The notes: generated by a model from the letters alone, not told the origin. A DNA stretch of 35,451 nucleotides from Opitutales bacterium (GCA_007134215.1 SLLG01000024.1:1-35451); one strand, 5' to 3'. Shown: positions 1-10,861, numbered from the stretch's first letter. Made by a program: numbers and translations.

Positions 1-1
1 G

Positions 2-3000
2 CGGATTTATGTGGACGAAGACCTCACGCTCTCCGCGGGCACGATTTACAGTGACTCCGGGCCGGGCAGCTGGTCACGCAACCTGTGGCTGCGCAACAGC
101 GGCACGACGCTCACGCTCGGCGCGGGGGCAACCCTGCGCGGGGGTCTGCTCGACGTCCGGCGCACGGGATCGGGCGAGCGCTTCTTCGTCAACGAAGGGC
201 TCGTCTCGGCGGACGAGGACGGCGAGGAGATCCGCTTCTACAGCGATGTCGAAGTCACCAATACAAGCACGCTCGAAGCGCGCGATGGCGGCCGCCTCAG
301 GATCGACAACATGGCCGCCAATACCGGCACCATATTCTCCGGCGCGGGATCACGCATCCTCATCGACGACGATTTCACAACCGGACCCTCGACGGAGCTG
401 CAGGCCGGAATCCCCGGCGCGCCGGTTCCGCTGCAAGTCAACGGCACCGCCTCGCTCGGCGGCACGCTGACGATTTCGACGCACGGGGACTACATTCCGA
501 GTCTCGGCGACAGCTTTGTTCTGCTGGAAGCCGACAACATCGACGGGGCCTTCGATACCATTGAGATCCCACTCGTCGACGGACAGCCTTTGTTTGAAGT
601 CGCGGTCAACGACACGCGCATCGAAGTGACGGTCGCCGATCTCGCACCGCTGGTCGTCGTTGGCCCGACCCCCGCCGACGGCGCGACGAACATCGTTATC
701 AACCCCACGCTCAGCTGGACGCGCGGCGCGTTCGCCGAGTCTTATGAGGTCTACCTCGGCACAAGTCCGTCCCCCGGCGGCGGCGACCTCGTGGCGACGA
801 CGACGGCCACGGAATTCGATCCCGATGTTCTCGATTGGGACACAACCTACCATTGGCGTGTCGACGCCGTGAACGAGTTCGGCACGAGCACCGGCACGGT
901 GTGGTCCTTCACGACCCGCCCGGAACCCGATCCGGATCTCGGCACGGTGTGGATTGCGGCTGACGGCCTGTGGACGGACGGCGCCAACTGGACTTCCGCT
1001 CCGCATTATCCTGACAACGACTCCCCCGATCCGGGCGTGACCTACGATGTCGTTATTGAAGCAAGCGGCGAATACACCGTCACGCTCGACGCCGATGTGA
1101 CTGTCGACCGGCTCATCATCGACGCGCCGGGGGCCACCCTGCGCCACACCTCCGGCACGCTCACCGTCCTCGACTCCGTTCAGGTCCTGCGCGGCACCTA
1201 CCAAATGGACGGCGGCACCCTGCGCGAGGCGACGCTCTCCGTCGGCGGCGAAGGCAACATCGCCATGACGGCCAACAGCCGCTTCCATGACGTGACACTG
1301 CATGAGTCGATTGATTTTTCGATACCTAACAGCCGCATCCTTTACGTTTCGGGCGACCTCACCCTCGACGGGGCCACGCTCATCCTCGCCAGCACGGGCT
1401 CAAACACCCGCCTGCGCTTCGACAACGGCGAGGAACAGAACATCCTCGGCAACGGCGACATCATCTACGACGGCAGCGGGTCCGACTCGAACAACCGCCT
1501 CGAGTCGTGGAACACGGGTACGCACGTCATCATTAGCGCCGGGATCACGGTGCGCACGGGTACCCGCGGCGGCTGGTTCGGTTCCTCGCGGATGGTGACG
1601 AACAACGGCACGATCATCGCCGATGCGCCAGGACGGGTCTTGGCCATCAACACGAACGAACCGTTCGCGAACTACGGCCTGCTCGAGGTTTCGGGCGGCT
1701 CGGCCATGGTCATCGAGGAACTGAGCGGCAACCTCAACACCGCGACGATCACCGGCGCGGAAACTTCCCTCGACATTGATGGCGACTACACGGTTAACGA
1801 GGCGCTCTCTGTCCCGACCGACGCCACGCTCTCGCTCTCCGGCGACTGGACCGCCGCCGCCGATATCACGGCGACCGGCGCGACGCTGCTCCTCAGCGGA
1901 TCTTGGATCAACACCGCCGTACTCTCCGCGACCGACAGCATGGTGCAGCTCGGCGGCAATTTTACGCTCGCCGACATCGGCACGTTCAACCGCGACGGAG
2001 GCACTGTGCGCCTCACCGGCACCCTCGAAAACGAGGGCACGTCGCTCACGCTCGACACCTCCACGGGCGACTGGGATCTCCACGGCGGGCGTATTCGCGG
2101 CGGGACCCTCGCCTACGACGACGCTTCTCTCGCCGTCACGGCGAACAGCACGCTCGCCGATGTCACCCTCGATTCCAGTGTCGACCTCGCCATCCCGAAC
2201 AGCCGCATCCTCACCATCGAAGGCGGCCTGACGCTGGACGACGCCGTCGTCCGCCTCGTGAGCACCGGCTCGAACACGCGCCTGCGCTTCAGCGACAACG
2301 ACGAGCAGAGCATTCTCGGCGAGGGCGAGATCGTCTTTGACGGCAGCGGCTCCGACAGCAACAACCGCATCGAGTCCTGGAACTCGGGCACGCACCTTTT
2401 CATCGCCGAAGGCATCACCGTGCGCACGGGTGAGCGTGGCGGCTGGCTGGGCTCCTCGCGCCGGGTGACCAATCTCGGGCGCATCCTCGCCGACGCGCCG
2501 GGGCGCACTCTTTCCATCAATCCCAATGAGCCGTTCCACAACGAGGGCAGCATCGAGGCGCTTGAGGGAGCGCGGATCGACATCGATAATTTCGAGGCCG
2601 ATACCGGCACGCTTCACGCCGACGCGGGCAGCCGCATTGTCGTCAGCGGCGATTACGCATCCGGTGAGTCGCTCACACTCCTTGTCGCCGGACCCGAATC
2701 CCCGGACTACGGGCGTCTCACCGTCAGCGGCGAATTCTCGCCCGCCGGCCACCTTGAGGTCGCTTTCGCGGGCGGCTACCTGCCGGATGTCGGCGAGCGC
2801 TACGACATCATCGACGCCGGCGCTGTCATCGGAGAATTCGAGACAGTGAGCCTTCCTTCCGTTCCCGGCGAAACGGAGCCGGAGATCATCTACGACGCCG
2901 ACCTCATCGCCGTTCTCGTCTCCGGTTCGCCGCCCGCCCCGGTGGTGAACCCGAGCCCCTCCGACGGTTCGGAGAACCGGCCCATCGACACCTTCCTCTC

Positions 3001-6000
3001 ATGGTCCGACGGCGGCCTCGCGAGCAGCTTCGACGTCTACTTCGGCACCAACTCGGTCCCCGGCGTCGACGAGTTCCGCGGCAACCAAGTGGGATCGTCC
3101 TACAGTCCGGGTACGCTTGATTACGCCACGACCTACTACTGGCGTGTCGACGCCCGCAACCAGAACGGAGTCATGGAGGGTCCGGTATGGTCCTTCACGA
3201 CCCGCCCCGAGCCCGCCTCTATTTCCGGCGTCGTGTGGCACGATGAAGACGGCAACGGCGAAATCGGTCCCGGTGAGGAGCCGCTCGAAAGCTGGACCGT
3301 GTATTTGGATCTCAACAACAACGGTGTGCGCAACGCGGGCGAGCCCCGCGTCTTCACCGATAGCAACGGCAGCTTCAGTTTCACTGACCTCATGCCGGGC
3401 GAATACGTCGTGCGGCAGATCGTGCAGAACACATGGGCGCAGACGTCTCCCCCAGACAATGCTGCGCAGGTCGTCACGATTGAAGCCGGCGAAGACCTTG
3501 CCGATGTCAACTTCGGTAACCGACAGACCGGCCCCGTCGTGACCAACGTCGCTCTCAGCCGCAGTCAGCCCGTCCCGGCCTCGGACAACCTGCGCATTAC
3601 CGTGCGCTTCGACCGCACGATGGACACAGGTGTCGAGCCGACGCTCGAGTTTCAGCCGCAGTCCGGGCAGGACGCACCGGTCGTTCCGGGGGGCGGTGAG
3701 TGGCTTTCGCAAAGCGGCTCCAACAACGCCTACCGCACACCCGCGATTTCGATCACGCCAGGTATGGACGGCGAACATGTACTCCACCTCACGGGGGCAA
3801 CCGATCCCGCGGGCCGCGTGGGCGATCCCGCCGATATTTTCAACGTCACCGTCAACGCCACGCCGCCGCCGGTCGTGACGCCGGTCGTCACCGAAATTGC
3901 GCCGAACTCACTCACCATCGGATGGGGCGACTACGAGGCACCGGACGATATCAACCTCTTCCGCATTTACCTTGAGGAGGTGCCCTTCACCAGCCTTTCC
4001 GGTCTCAACGCCTTCGACGGACGGGGCGCGTCGGCGCGTTCCTACACCTTTACCGGCTTGGATTTGGATACGGAATACCACGTCGCCGTGGGCGCGGTCG
4101 ACAGCGTCCTTAATATGGACCGCGACGTCGCCTCGGTCCCGGTCATCATCGAAAGCGACGTGCCGCCGGCGGTCGTGCCGGGCCTCTCCCGTCCCCGCAT
4201 CGGCGAAGCCATGCTTGACTGGGGTCACTACGCTACGGGCGATCTCATCGGATTCGCGGGCTACCGGGTCTACATGGAGGACGAGGCTTTCTCTGATGTC
4301 ACGGGCCTCGCACATGTGGCCGAAGCGGGCCCGGGCGAAACGGGCCTGCTCGTCAGCGGTCTCGACCGCTCGCAGGAGCTTCACATCGCGGTGGTTCCCT
4401 TCAACCGCCTCGGCGAATACGTCAGCGAAGTGACGACGGTCCTCTGGCGCGACATTCTGGCTGATCCAATTACGGAGGACCTTACGCTCGGCGCCGAGGG
4501 CGAAACGCTCGAAGTCCCGGCTCCGCTCATTGTGCAGGAGGGCGCCGTCCTCACCATACCCGCCGGGGCGACCCTCGTCTTCGCCGAAGAGGCGGGTATC
4601 GTTGTCGAGGACGGCGCGCTGCGCTCGCTCGGCACGGAGGCGAAGCCCGTGCACCTCACGACTGCGGACGAATCCGGACGCGGCAACTGGGCAGGCGTCA
4701 CGCTCGGTGAAAACGCGGGCGCTTCCGAACTCTACCACACTTGGATCCGCCACGGCGGCGGTCTCCTTCTCGACGGCGCCGTCAATCCCATGCTGCACGG
4801 CCTGCGCCTTGTCTGGAACGAGCCCTACGGCCTGCGCGTGCGCGACGGTGCCGTTGCAAGCGCGGACGCGCTCTTCGTCGCGCTCAACGAAACCGGCGTC
4901 TCCGTCGACGGCGGCAGCTCGCTCACTGTCTGGCAGTCCGTCATCAAAAACAACACGGCCAACGCCTCCGCCGGGACCGGCGGTTTCCTTGACGCCCGCG
5001 ACAACTGGTGGGGCTTCGACGATCCCGACGACATCGCGGACACCATCGTCGGTACGGTCGATATCTCCGATCCCCTCGACAACGAGCCCGTTCTTGCCGC
5101 TGTCGCCGCGCCCGCCGACGGCGCGACCCAGACCGGTTCGCAAGAGATCGAATTGATCCTCAACAGTCCCAACGCTTTGTCCCACCGGGCGAGCGAGGAC
5201 TCGACCTTCAGCTCCGTTTTCTTCGAGGACATGGATCCGGACGACGGCGCGGGCGACCTCTACCGCACAGGACCGTTTGCCTTCCCGTTCACTTTGTCCG
5301 ACGGCGGCGGCGTCAAGACGGTGTATATCGAGCTGCGGAGCGTGACCGGCGGGGTCTCCGATCCCATGGTTTTTGAAATCGAATACATCACCGAAGGTCC
5401 GGTGATCACCGCTTTCAGCCTCTCCGAGGGCGATGAATTCACGCGTCCTGTGGAGGTCTCCGGTTCCGCCGAGGCCGCGCTCGGGCTCGCCGAAGTCGGC
5501 TTCTATGTCGCCGATGAGCCGGTCCTCACTGGCGACGGCCCGGACCTCGCGGGCCAGTGGGACTTCCGCGGCATGTCGTCCGGTATCTACCGTGTCCGTT
5601 TCGAGGCCGTGGACACGGCAGGGAATCTCGCCACGCAGGAACTCAATGTCCGCCTAAGTCCCGAGCCTCCGCCCACGCCCACGCTCGACAGCCCGTCCGA
5701 CGGCGACCTCTTCGCCGACGCGGTGATTACCGTCTCCGGCACCGCCGAGCCGGGTATCGAAGTGCGCCTCACGCGCAACGGCAGTGTCGCGGGCAGCACC
5801 CACGCCGCGCCCGACGGCACCTATTCATTCCCGGACGTCACGCTGGCGGAGGGAAGCAACGCCCTCGTTGCCCGCGCCCGTGATGTAGTGGGATCCAGCC
5901 CGTCCAGCCCGGTCGTTGTCAACCTCGACACCGTGCCGCCCGCACCGCTTGTTATCGAATCCGCCGAATACCTTGTGCGGTGGGGCATCGAAGTGGTCTG

Positions 6001-9000
6001 GAGCCATCCCCCGGAGGGCAAACAAGCCGGGCGTTTCCGCGTCCTCTGGCACGACGAGCCGTTCACGAGCGCTTCCGAGGCGAGCGGGCAGGGCGACTTG
6101 GTCGAAGAATTCGACTACCGCATCACGGACATCCCTGACGGGGATTACTATGTCGCCGTGGTCGGTGTCGACGCAGCGGGGAACGTGAGCGAACTCTCCG
6201 ACCTGCTCGAGGTTACCTACGACAGCACGCCGCCCGCCTTCACGGTGGAATACGACTCGCCCATACCCGTCGGGCCGGGCGACCTCGGCATCACCCTCAC
6301 GGTGAGCGAGACCCTGCGCTCCACGCCGAGTCTCACCATCCAGCCGGCGAACTTTTCGGTGCCCGTCCACGTCTCCCTCAGCGAGACCGGGCCCAACACC
6401 TATTCCGGAACCTACGCGGTGTCGCCGCTCTCCGGCTCAACCGGCGTAGCTGCCGTGAAGGTGTCCGGACGCGACCTCGCGGGCAACAGCTACTCGGGCC
6501 CGCCCGACGGGCCGGAGCTGATCTTCGATGTCGAGCGCCCGACGGCCGCCATCGCGGTCGACCTCGCGCAGCCGATACAAGTCCTCGGCGGCAATGTCGT
6601 CGCAGGCATCACGCTGACGACGAGCAAATCCGTACCCGCCGCGCCCGAGCTGACGTTTGAGCCGCCGGAGGGTTCCAGTGTCGTCCCCACCCTGAGCGGG
6701 GAGGGCACCGAATGGCAGGGCGAACTCATTCTCACTCCAGATATGGGCACGGGCAAGGGGACGTTCGTCTTTTCCGCGACGGACGCCTTGGGCAATTCCG
6801 GCAACGCCATCACGGAGGGCGACGAGTTGGAAATCTACAACACCGAGGCCGCGCCGCCGCCGCCGCGGCCTACAGGCGTGGAGGCGACGACCCTGCCCGG
6901 CGGGGCCATCGCCGTGCAGTGGCAGCCCTCGGAGGGAGCGGAGGTCTACCACCTCTACCGGGCCGAAGGCGCGGTGGGCGGGACGCCGACCAACCGCGTG
7001 GCGACGCTCGACGATCTTTCCGAATTGATCCTCATCGACACGCCCCCCGGGGACGGGATCTACCGCTACGTCGTGACGGCGGAGCGCCTTGGCTCCGAGA
7101 GTGACCCCTCTGTCTCCCGTGCGGCGGAGTCGGACCGCACGCCGCCGGAGCCGCCGGAGAACCTCACGGTCGAACTCACGCTTTCCGGTCGCGTCGAGAT
7201 TTCATGGAACGCTCCCTCTTCCGGGGAGACGCCGGAGTTCTACTTCCTCTACCGCAGCACGACCGGCGAATCGCCGGAGGACCACCTGCGCGCTTACCGC
7301 AATGCCGGCACCGTGAACGACGCGCCGCCGCGCGGTTTGGTCACCTATTGGGTGTCGTCGTCCGACGCCGTGGGTAACGAAAACCTCAGCGAGCCCGCCA
7401 GCATCGAGATGTTTGTCGGTGCTGTCTCCGGCCTGCGCGCCGTGCGCCCGCACGGTTCCCAGGCGTTCCTCCAGTGGACGGGTGAAGACAGCGGGGCCGT
7501 CGGCTACAACGTCTACCAAAACGGCGATTCCCTTACGCCGGACGCCCCCGTGGCCGATGAGTTCCTGCCCCTCTCCATCGCCGCCGACGATCCGCCTGCC
7601 ACTTTTATCGTGCGGGCGGTGGACTCCGAGGGCCGCGAGAGCGCGGCGCGCGCCGTCACGCTCTTTCCCGTCGATGTGGGGATTGGATACAATCCCGACG
7701 GTGTCGGCGACGACCGCGACCTGATCCGCGATTATTTCGAGAATTACGAGGCGCGTGCCGTCAATAATGCGGAGGAGAACTGGCGCTTTGACGAGATCGA
7801 GATCACCCGGCGCGTTTCCGGTTCCGATCCCGTGAGCTTTACCCGCGCGCTAGGTGATGACGAGGACACGGTCGCGGCTGAAGACAGCGGTGCCTGGTCG
7901 ATCATCTTCCCCGGACCGACGCGGTCCGTCACGCAAACGGAGTTCGATGTCGAGCTGCGCCGTGTCGAGGAAGACGGCTCGACCGCCGTGCACCGCCGCA
8001 CCTTCACGGGTCCGGAGAGTGGCCGCGTTTCCGGTCAGGTAAGCGTCTCGGTCGACGCCGCCCCGCTCGCCGGCGGATTGAGTGACTTCACCGCGCGCTT
8101 TCACAACCGCGGATACGCTGACATGGATATTCTCCTCGTGCGGCGGGGGGGGCAGGATCCGGGCAACCTCATTCTCGAGGTCCGCGACGAGGTCGGCAAC
8201 GTCGTCAACTCCGTTGCTTTCGACCGGCCGCTCACCGGTATGTCGGTCGCGCCCGACGGCCGCGGCTTCTTCCGTCTCGCTCCGGGCGAATCGCGGGAGA
8301 TCGTCTTTGAGGACGTTCTCATTCCCGAGCAGTTGGGCGAGACCGGGTTCGCCCGCATTCGTGTCATATCCGGCGACATCTACCACAACCTCGGCGGAGC
8401 GGACGAACGCGTGTCCGGACCCTTGTCGGGTTCCATGTCGACGAATCTCACGGAGACGCCCTACTACGGTGTGCTCGAATCCACCGCACCGGGCTTTGCC
8501 GACGACCAGCCGGTTACCCTTACGGGCGAGGCGCGCGACCGCGACACCGATGCTCCCGTTCCGGATGCCGAACTCAACATCGGTATCCAGATCCGGGGCT
8601 ACCACTGGTTTGAAACTGTCACTACCGACGGCAGCGGGGCCTTCACCTTCGTCTTTGAGCCGCCGCCGGGTCTTGCTGGCAGCATCAATTTCTGGGCCGC
8701 GCACCCCGATGTCGTGGATATCCTCAACCAAGCGGAGGTGTCGCTCCTGCGCATGCTCTCCAATCCGAGCCGAGGTTCCATCCGCATGTCGAAGAACGAC
8801 ACGCTCGACTTCGACATCCAACTCATCAATCCGGCTGAGATCCCGCTCACCCTCGAGGATATCTCGGCCCAGGCCTACATCGTGGATATCGACGACGAGG
8901 GCGAAGAAATCCTTACGGAGATCGACACGCTCACCGCGTCCCTTGCACAGCCGATGCCCGACGTATTGGACGGCAACCGCCGACAGCGCGTGAATCTGCG

Positions 9001-10861
9001 CCTCCAGTCGGATCTTGACGCACCCAACTTCGCGCGTATTGAAATCCGCTTCTCCAGCGAGGAGGGCGCCGGGGTGACTTTCCGGGGCGACGTCACGCTC
9101 CTCGAGCCGGTACCCATTCTCCGCGTGCAGTCGCCTTCGCGCGGCTATGTAGACCGCTCGCTCGACCGCGGCGATATCCGTAGCCAGCGCGTCGTTATCG
9201 AAAACGCGGGTCTCCGCGCCCTCGAGGGCGTGGAATTGATCCCGCCGCAGGACGTCGACTGGATGCAGGTCAACCTGCCCGCCGACGAGGACGGTATCAT
9301 CCGGCTTCCGGACCTCGCCGTGGGCGACGACATCGAGTTCCAGGTGGTCTACACCCCTCCGCTGGACACCGGCCTCGGCTTTTACGACGATGTCATTATT
9401 GTGCGCGGCAGCAATGCCGTGGCGGACTTTGAGATGGGAGTCTTGGCCGAAATCACCTCGAACCTGTCGGGCGACGCCTTGTTTGCCGTCACCAACATCC
9501 TCGACCAAGAGGTGCCCAACGCGAGGTTGCGCTTGCGCAATACGACAAACCGCCTCGAGCGCGGGCCGTACCTCACCGATTCCGTCGGCGAAGTCCTCGT
9601 GGAGGATCTGCAGGAAGGCCGCTGGACGTGGCAGGTGACCGCTCCGGGCCATGCCGCCGCCACGGGCACGGTCGACATCGAGGCCGACCAGGTGACGCTC
9701 GTCGAGCCCGAGCTGAGCAAGAGCCTAGTCACGGTGACGTTCGACGTTGTACCCGTGCCTTTCACCGACCGCTACGACATCCGTCTCGAAATGACCTTCG
9801 AGACACGGGTGCCGCTGCCGGTGCTGGTCATGACACCGCCGAAGTACAGCTTCGAGAATGTCGAGCCGGGCTTCGAGACGACGGTCATGTTTGAAATCCG
9901 CAACGAGGGGCTCGTCAGTATCGACAACGTTGAGATCACGGGCAGCCGCACGGGACTCTCCATGAAGGAGCCGCTCATCGATTTCATTCCGGAGCTGCGG
10001 CCTGAGCAGATTGTGCAGATTCCCGCGCGCATCCGGCTGTTGACGGAAGAGGAGGCCGAGCAGGGTATCCAGCCCGCGGGCCTGCCGCCGCTTATTCCGG
10101 GGTGCGGCACCCCCGATCCACGGGCGTTCGCGCAGGGGCTCAATGAGATTCTCCGCCTCGCCGGCGAAGGCAATGCGATCAAGGCGTCCGGCGAAGGCGT
10201 CGATATCGCTACCGGGGCACTCTCTGTCATGATTGTCTACGCCGCCATCGCCAACTCCGGCTTGGGCAACTTCCTCGGCGAACTGATCAACTGTGCCACG
10301 GGCGGGCTCTCCTTCGGCAGCTCCCCCGCGCGGGGCACCGGCACGCGGGGCCGTCCCGGCCGCGCGCCGCCGCGCTTCGAGCCCTCCGGCAACGGTTGCT
10401 TCCTGCCCGATACGCCGGTGCGCCTTGCCGACGGCGGCATGAAGCCCATCGCGGAACTGCGGCCGGGTGACGTCGTGCGCTCCGGCGCAGCCGCAGAGGC
10501 TGTGTCCGAGGTGCGCAACCTTTTCGAGCTGGAGTCCGACGACCTGCGTCGGCTTGCCCTGCGTTGCCTCGACGGGCGGCGCGAGGCCCGCGAGCTGATG
10601 GTCACCGGCGCCCACCGCCTATGGGTCGACGGCAAGGGATGGACGCACGTGCGTGAAATCGAGGCCGGACATTGGCTTTCCGCCGAGGGCGGCGGGCACT
10701 GGGAGGTTGCCTCCACCGACAAGGTTGAAGGCACCCACACGGTCTACAACTTCCAACTCAAAGACGACCGCGGTTTCTACGCCGACGGGGTTCTCGCCGA
10801 GGATCTCTGCGGTGGCGCGTTTGTCGATCTGAGCACGGCACGGGAGGTGACGGCGAAATGA
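2..10861 (+). CDS. Giant secreted multidomain protein with C-terminal Hint domain (5' partial)
   Basis: The frame is open from base 2, so the gene begins upstream; the GTG at 11 is only the first in-window candidate start. Residues here count from that GTG. Visible in order: beta-helix/autotransporter-like repeats (1-210); FN3-like domain (about 214-306); a second, larger beta-helix block (about 310-970) containing a tandem duplication; FN3 (976-1069); an SdrD B-like domain (1071-1175, DxNxNG-type acidic motifs); FN3 pair (1290-1477); NosD-like beta-helix with an NWWG motif (1482-1695); Ig-like and FN3 modules to about 2550; carboxypeptidase-regulatory-like and CARDB-like modules (about 2830-3320); and a Hint domain from Cys3463 (motif CFLPDTPV, then TGAH at 3532-3535) to the end. 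Likely an extracellular or cell-surface adhesin or scaffold; the ligand is unknown. The stop overlaps the next start (ATGA), implying translational coupling. The Hint C-terminal HN pair appears replaced by Glu3597-Asp3598. Confidence 0.9.
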   Translation, partial: RIYVDEDLTLSAGTIYSDSGPGSWSRNLWLRNSGTTLTLGAGATLRGGLLDVRRTGSGERFFVNEGLVSADEDGEEIRFYSDVEVTNTSTLEARDGGRLRIDNMAANTGTIFSGAGSRILIDDDFTTGPSTELQAGIPGAPVPLQVNGTASLGGTLTISTHGDYIPSLGDSFVLLEADNIDGAFDTIEIPLVDGQPLFEVAVNDTRIEVTVADLAPLVVVGPTPADGATNIVINPTLSWTRGAFAESYEVYLGTSPSPGGGDLVATTTATEFDPDVLDWDTTYHWRVDAVNEFGTSTGTVWSFTTRPEPDPDLGTVWIAADGLWTDGANWTSAPHYPDNDSPDPGVTYDVVIEASGEYTVTLDADVTVDRLIIDAPGATLRHTSGTLTVLDSVQVLRGTYQMDGGTLREATLSVGGEGNIAMTANSRFHDVTLHESIDFSIPNSRILYVSGDLTLDGATLILASTGSNTRLRFDNGEEQNILGNGDIIYDGSGSDSNNRLESWNTGTHVIISAGITVRTGTRGGWFGSSRMVTNNGTIIADAPGRVLAINTNEPFANYGLLEVSGGSAMVIEELSGNLNTATITGAETSLDIDGDYTVNEALSVPTDATLSLSGDWTAAADITATGATLLLSGSWINTAVLSATDSMVQLGGNFTLADIGTFNRDGGTVRLTGTLENEGTSLTLDTSTGDWDLHGGRIRGGTLAYDDASLAVTANSTLADVTLDSSVDLAIPNSRILTIEGGLTLDDAVVRLVSTGSNTRLRFSDNDEQSILGEGEIVFDGSGSDSNNRIESWNSGTHLFIAEGITVRTGERGGWLGSSRRVTNLGRILADAPGRTLSINPNEPFHNEGSIEALEGARIDIDNFEADTGTLHADAGSRIVVSGDYASGESLTLLVAGPESPDYGRLTVSGEFSPAGHLEVAFAGGYLPDVGERYDIIDAGAVIGEFETVSLPSVPGETEPEIIYDADLIAVLVSGSPPAPVVNPSPSDGSENRPIDTFLSWSDGGLASSFDVYFGTNSVPGVDEFRGNQVGSSYSPGTLDYATTYYWRVDARNQNGVMEGPVWSFTTRPEPASISGVVWHDEDGNGEIGPGEEPLESWTVYLDLNNNGVRNAGEPRVFTDSNGSFSFTDLMPGEYVVRQIVQNTWAQTSPPDNAAQVVTIEAGEDLADVNFGNRQTGPVVTNVALSRSQPVPASDNLRITVRFDRTMDTGVEPTLEFQPQSGQDAPVVPGGGEWLSQSGSNNAYRTPAISITPGMDGEHVLHLTGATDPAGRVGDPADIFNVTVNATPPPVVTPVVTEIAPNSLTIGWGDYEAPDDINLFRIYLEEVPFTSLSGLNAFDGRGASARSYTFTGLDLDTEYHVAVGAVDSVLNMDRDVASVPVIIESDVPPAVVPGLSRPRIGEAMLDWGHYATGDLIGFAGYRVYMEDEAFSDVTGLAHVAEAGPGETGLLVSGLDRSQELHIAVVPFNRLGEYVSEVTTVLWRDILADPITEDLTLGAEGETLEVPAPLIVQEGAVLTIPAGATLVFAEEAGIVVEDGALRSLGTEAKPVHLTTADESGRGNWAGVTLGENAGASELYHTWIRHGGGLLLDGAVNPMLHGLRLVWNEPYGLRVRDGAVASADALFVALNETGVSVDGGSSLTVWQSVIKNNTANASAGTGGFLDARDNWWGFDDPDDIADTIVGTVDISDPLDNEPVLAAVAAPADGATQTGSQEIELILNSPNALSHRASEDSTFSSVFFEDMDPDDGAGDLYRTGPFAFPFTLSDGGGVKTVYIELRSVTGGVSDPMVFEIEYITEGPVITAFSLSEGDEFTRPVEVSGSAEAALGLAEVGFYVADEPVLTGDGPDLAGQWDFRGMSSGIYRVRFEAVDTAGNLATQELNVRLSPEPPPTPTLDSPSDGDLFADAVITVSGTAEPGIEVRLTRNGSVAGSTHAAPDGTYSFPDVTLAEGSNALVARARDVVGSSPSSPVVVNLDTVPPAPLVIESAEYLVRWGIEVVWSHPPEGKQAGRFRVLWHDEPFTSASEASGQGDLVEEFDYRITDIPDGDYYVAVVGVDAAGNVSELSDLLEVTYDSTPPAFTVEYDSPIPVGPGDLGITLTVSETLRSTPSLTIQPANFSVPVHVSLSETGPNTYSGTYAVSPLSGSTGVAAVKVSGRDLAGNSYSGPPDGPELIFDVERPTAAIAVDLAQPIQVLGGNVVAGITLTTSKSVPAAPELTFEPPEGSSVVPTLSGEGTEWQGELILTPDMGTGKGTFVFSATDALGNSGNAITEGDELEIYNTEAAPPPPRPTGVEATTLPGGAIAVQWQPSEGAEVYHLYRAEGAVGGTPTNRVATLDDLSELILIDTPPGDGIYRYVVTAERLGSESDPSVSRAAESDRTPPEPPENLTVELTLSGRVEISWNAPSSGETPEFYFLYRSTTGESPEDHLRAYRNAGTVNDAPPRGLVTYWVSSSDAVGNENLSEPASIEMFVGAVSGLRAVRPHGSQAFLQWTGEDSGAVGYNVYQNGDSLTPDAPVADEFLPLSIAADDPPATFIVRAVDSEGRESAARAVTLFPVDVGIGYNPDGVGDDRDLIRDYFENYEARAVNNAEENWRFDEIEITRRVSGSDPVSFTRALGDDEDTVAAEDSGAWSIIFPGPTRSVTQTEFDVELRRVEEDGSTAVHRRTFTGPESGRVSGQVSVSVDAAPLAGGLSDFTARFHNRGYADMDILLVRRGGQDPGNLILEVRDEVGNVVNSVAFDRPLTGMSVAPDGRGFFRLAPGESREIVFEDVLIPEQLGETGFARIRVISGDIYHNLGGADERVSGPLSGSMSTNLTETPYYGVLESTAPGFADDQPVTLTGEARDRDTDAPVPDAELNIGIQIRGYHWFETVTTDGSGAFTFVFEPPPGLAGSINFWAAHPDVVDILNQAEVSLLRMLSNPSRGSIRMSKNDTLDFDIQLINPAEIPLTLEDISAQAYIVDIDDEGEEILTEIDTLTASLAQPMPDVLDGNRRQRVNLRLQSDLDAPNFARIEIRFSSEEGAGVTFRGDVTLLEPVPILRVQSPSRGYVDRSLDRGDIRSQRVVIENAGLRALEGVELIPPQDVDWMQVNLPADEDGIIRLPDLAVGDDIEFQVVYTPPLDTGLGFYDDVIIVRGSNAVADFEMGVLAEITSNLSGDALFAVTNILDQEVPNARLRLRNTTNRLERGPYLTDSVGEVLVEDLQEGRWTWQVTAPGHAAATGTVDIEADQVTLVEPELSKSLVTVTFDVVPVPFTDRYDIRLEMTFETRVPLPVLVMTPPKYSFENVEPGFETTVMFEIRNEGLVSIDNVEITGSRTGLSMKEPLIDFIPELRPEQIVQIPARIRLLTEEEAEQGIQPAGLPPLIPGCGTPDPRAFAQGLNEILRLAGEGNAIKASGEGVDIATGALSVMIVYAAIANSGLGNFLGELINCATGGLSFGSSPARGTGTRGRPGRAPPRFEPSGNGCFLPDTPVRLADGGMKPIAELRPGDVVRSGAAAEAVSEVRNLFELESDDLRRLALRCLDGRREARELMVTGAHRLWVDGKGWTHVREIEAGHWLSAEGGGHWEVASTDKVEGTHTVYNFQLKDDRGFYADGVLAEDLCGGAFVDLSTAREVTAK
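1268..1690 (+). repeat. Internal tandem duplication, copy 1 (beta-helix module)
   Basis: Encodes residues from about 420 of the giant protein. It shares many blocks in the same order with copy 2, which starts 870 bases downstream: IPNSRIL, STGSNTRLRF, DGSGSDSNNR, ITVRTG and RGGW. The copies are clearly paralogous but diverged, so the duplication is not recent. Confidence 0.85.
2138..2560 (+). repeat. Internal tandem duplication, copy 2 (beta-helix module)
   Basis: Second copy of the module at 1268-1690, offset by exactly 290 codons. It is followed by an EALEGARIDIDN-type segment and an FN3 domain. That combination also recurs at the start of the window (residues about 85-306), so the larger evolutionary unit is beta-helix plus tail plus FN3. 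Confidence 0.85.

Noticed and set aside
7850-9652. 600-codon open frame antisense to the giant gene
   Set aside because: It lies opposite a continuous multidomain coding frame; its translation is low-complexity with no recognisable domain, as expected in GC-rich DNA.
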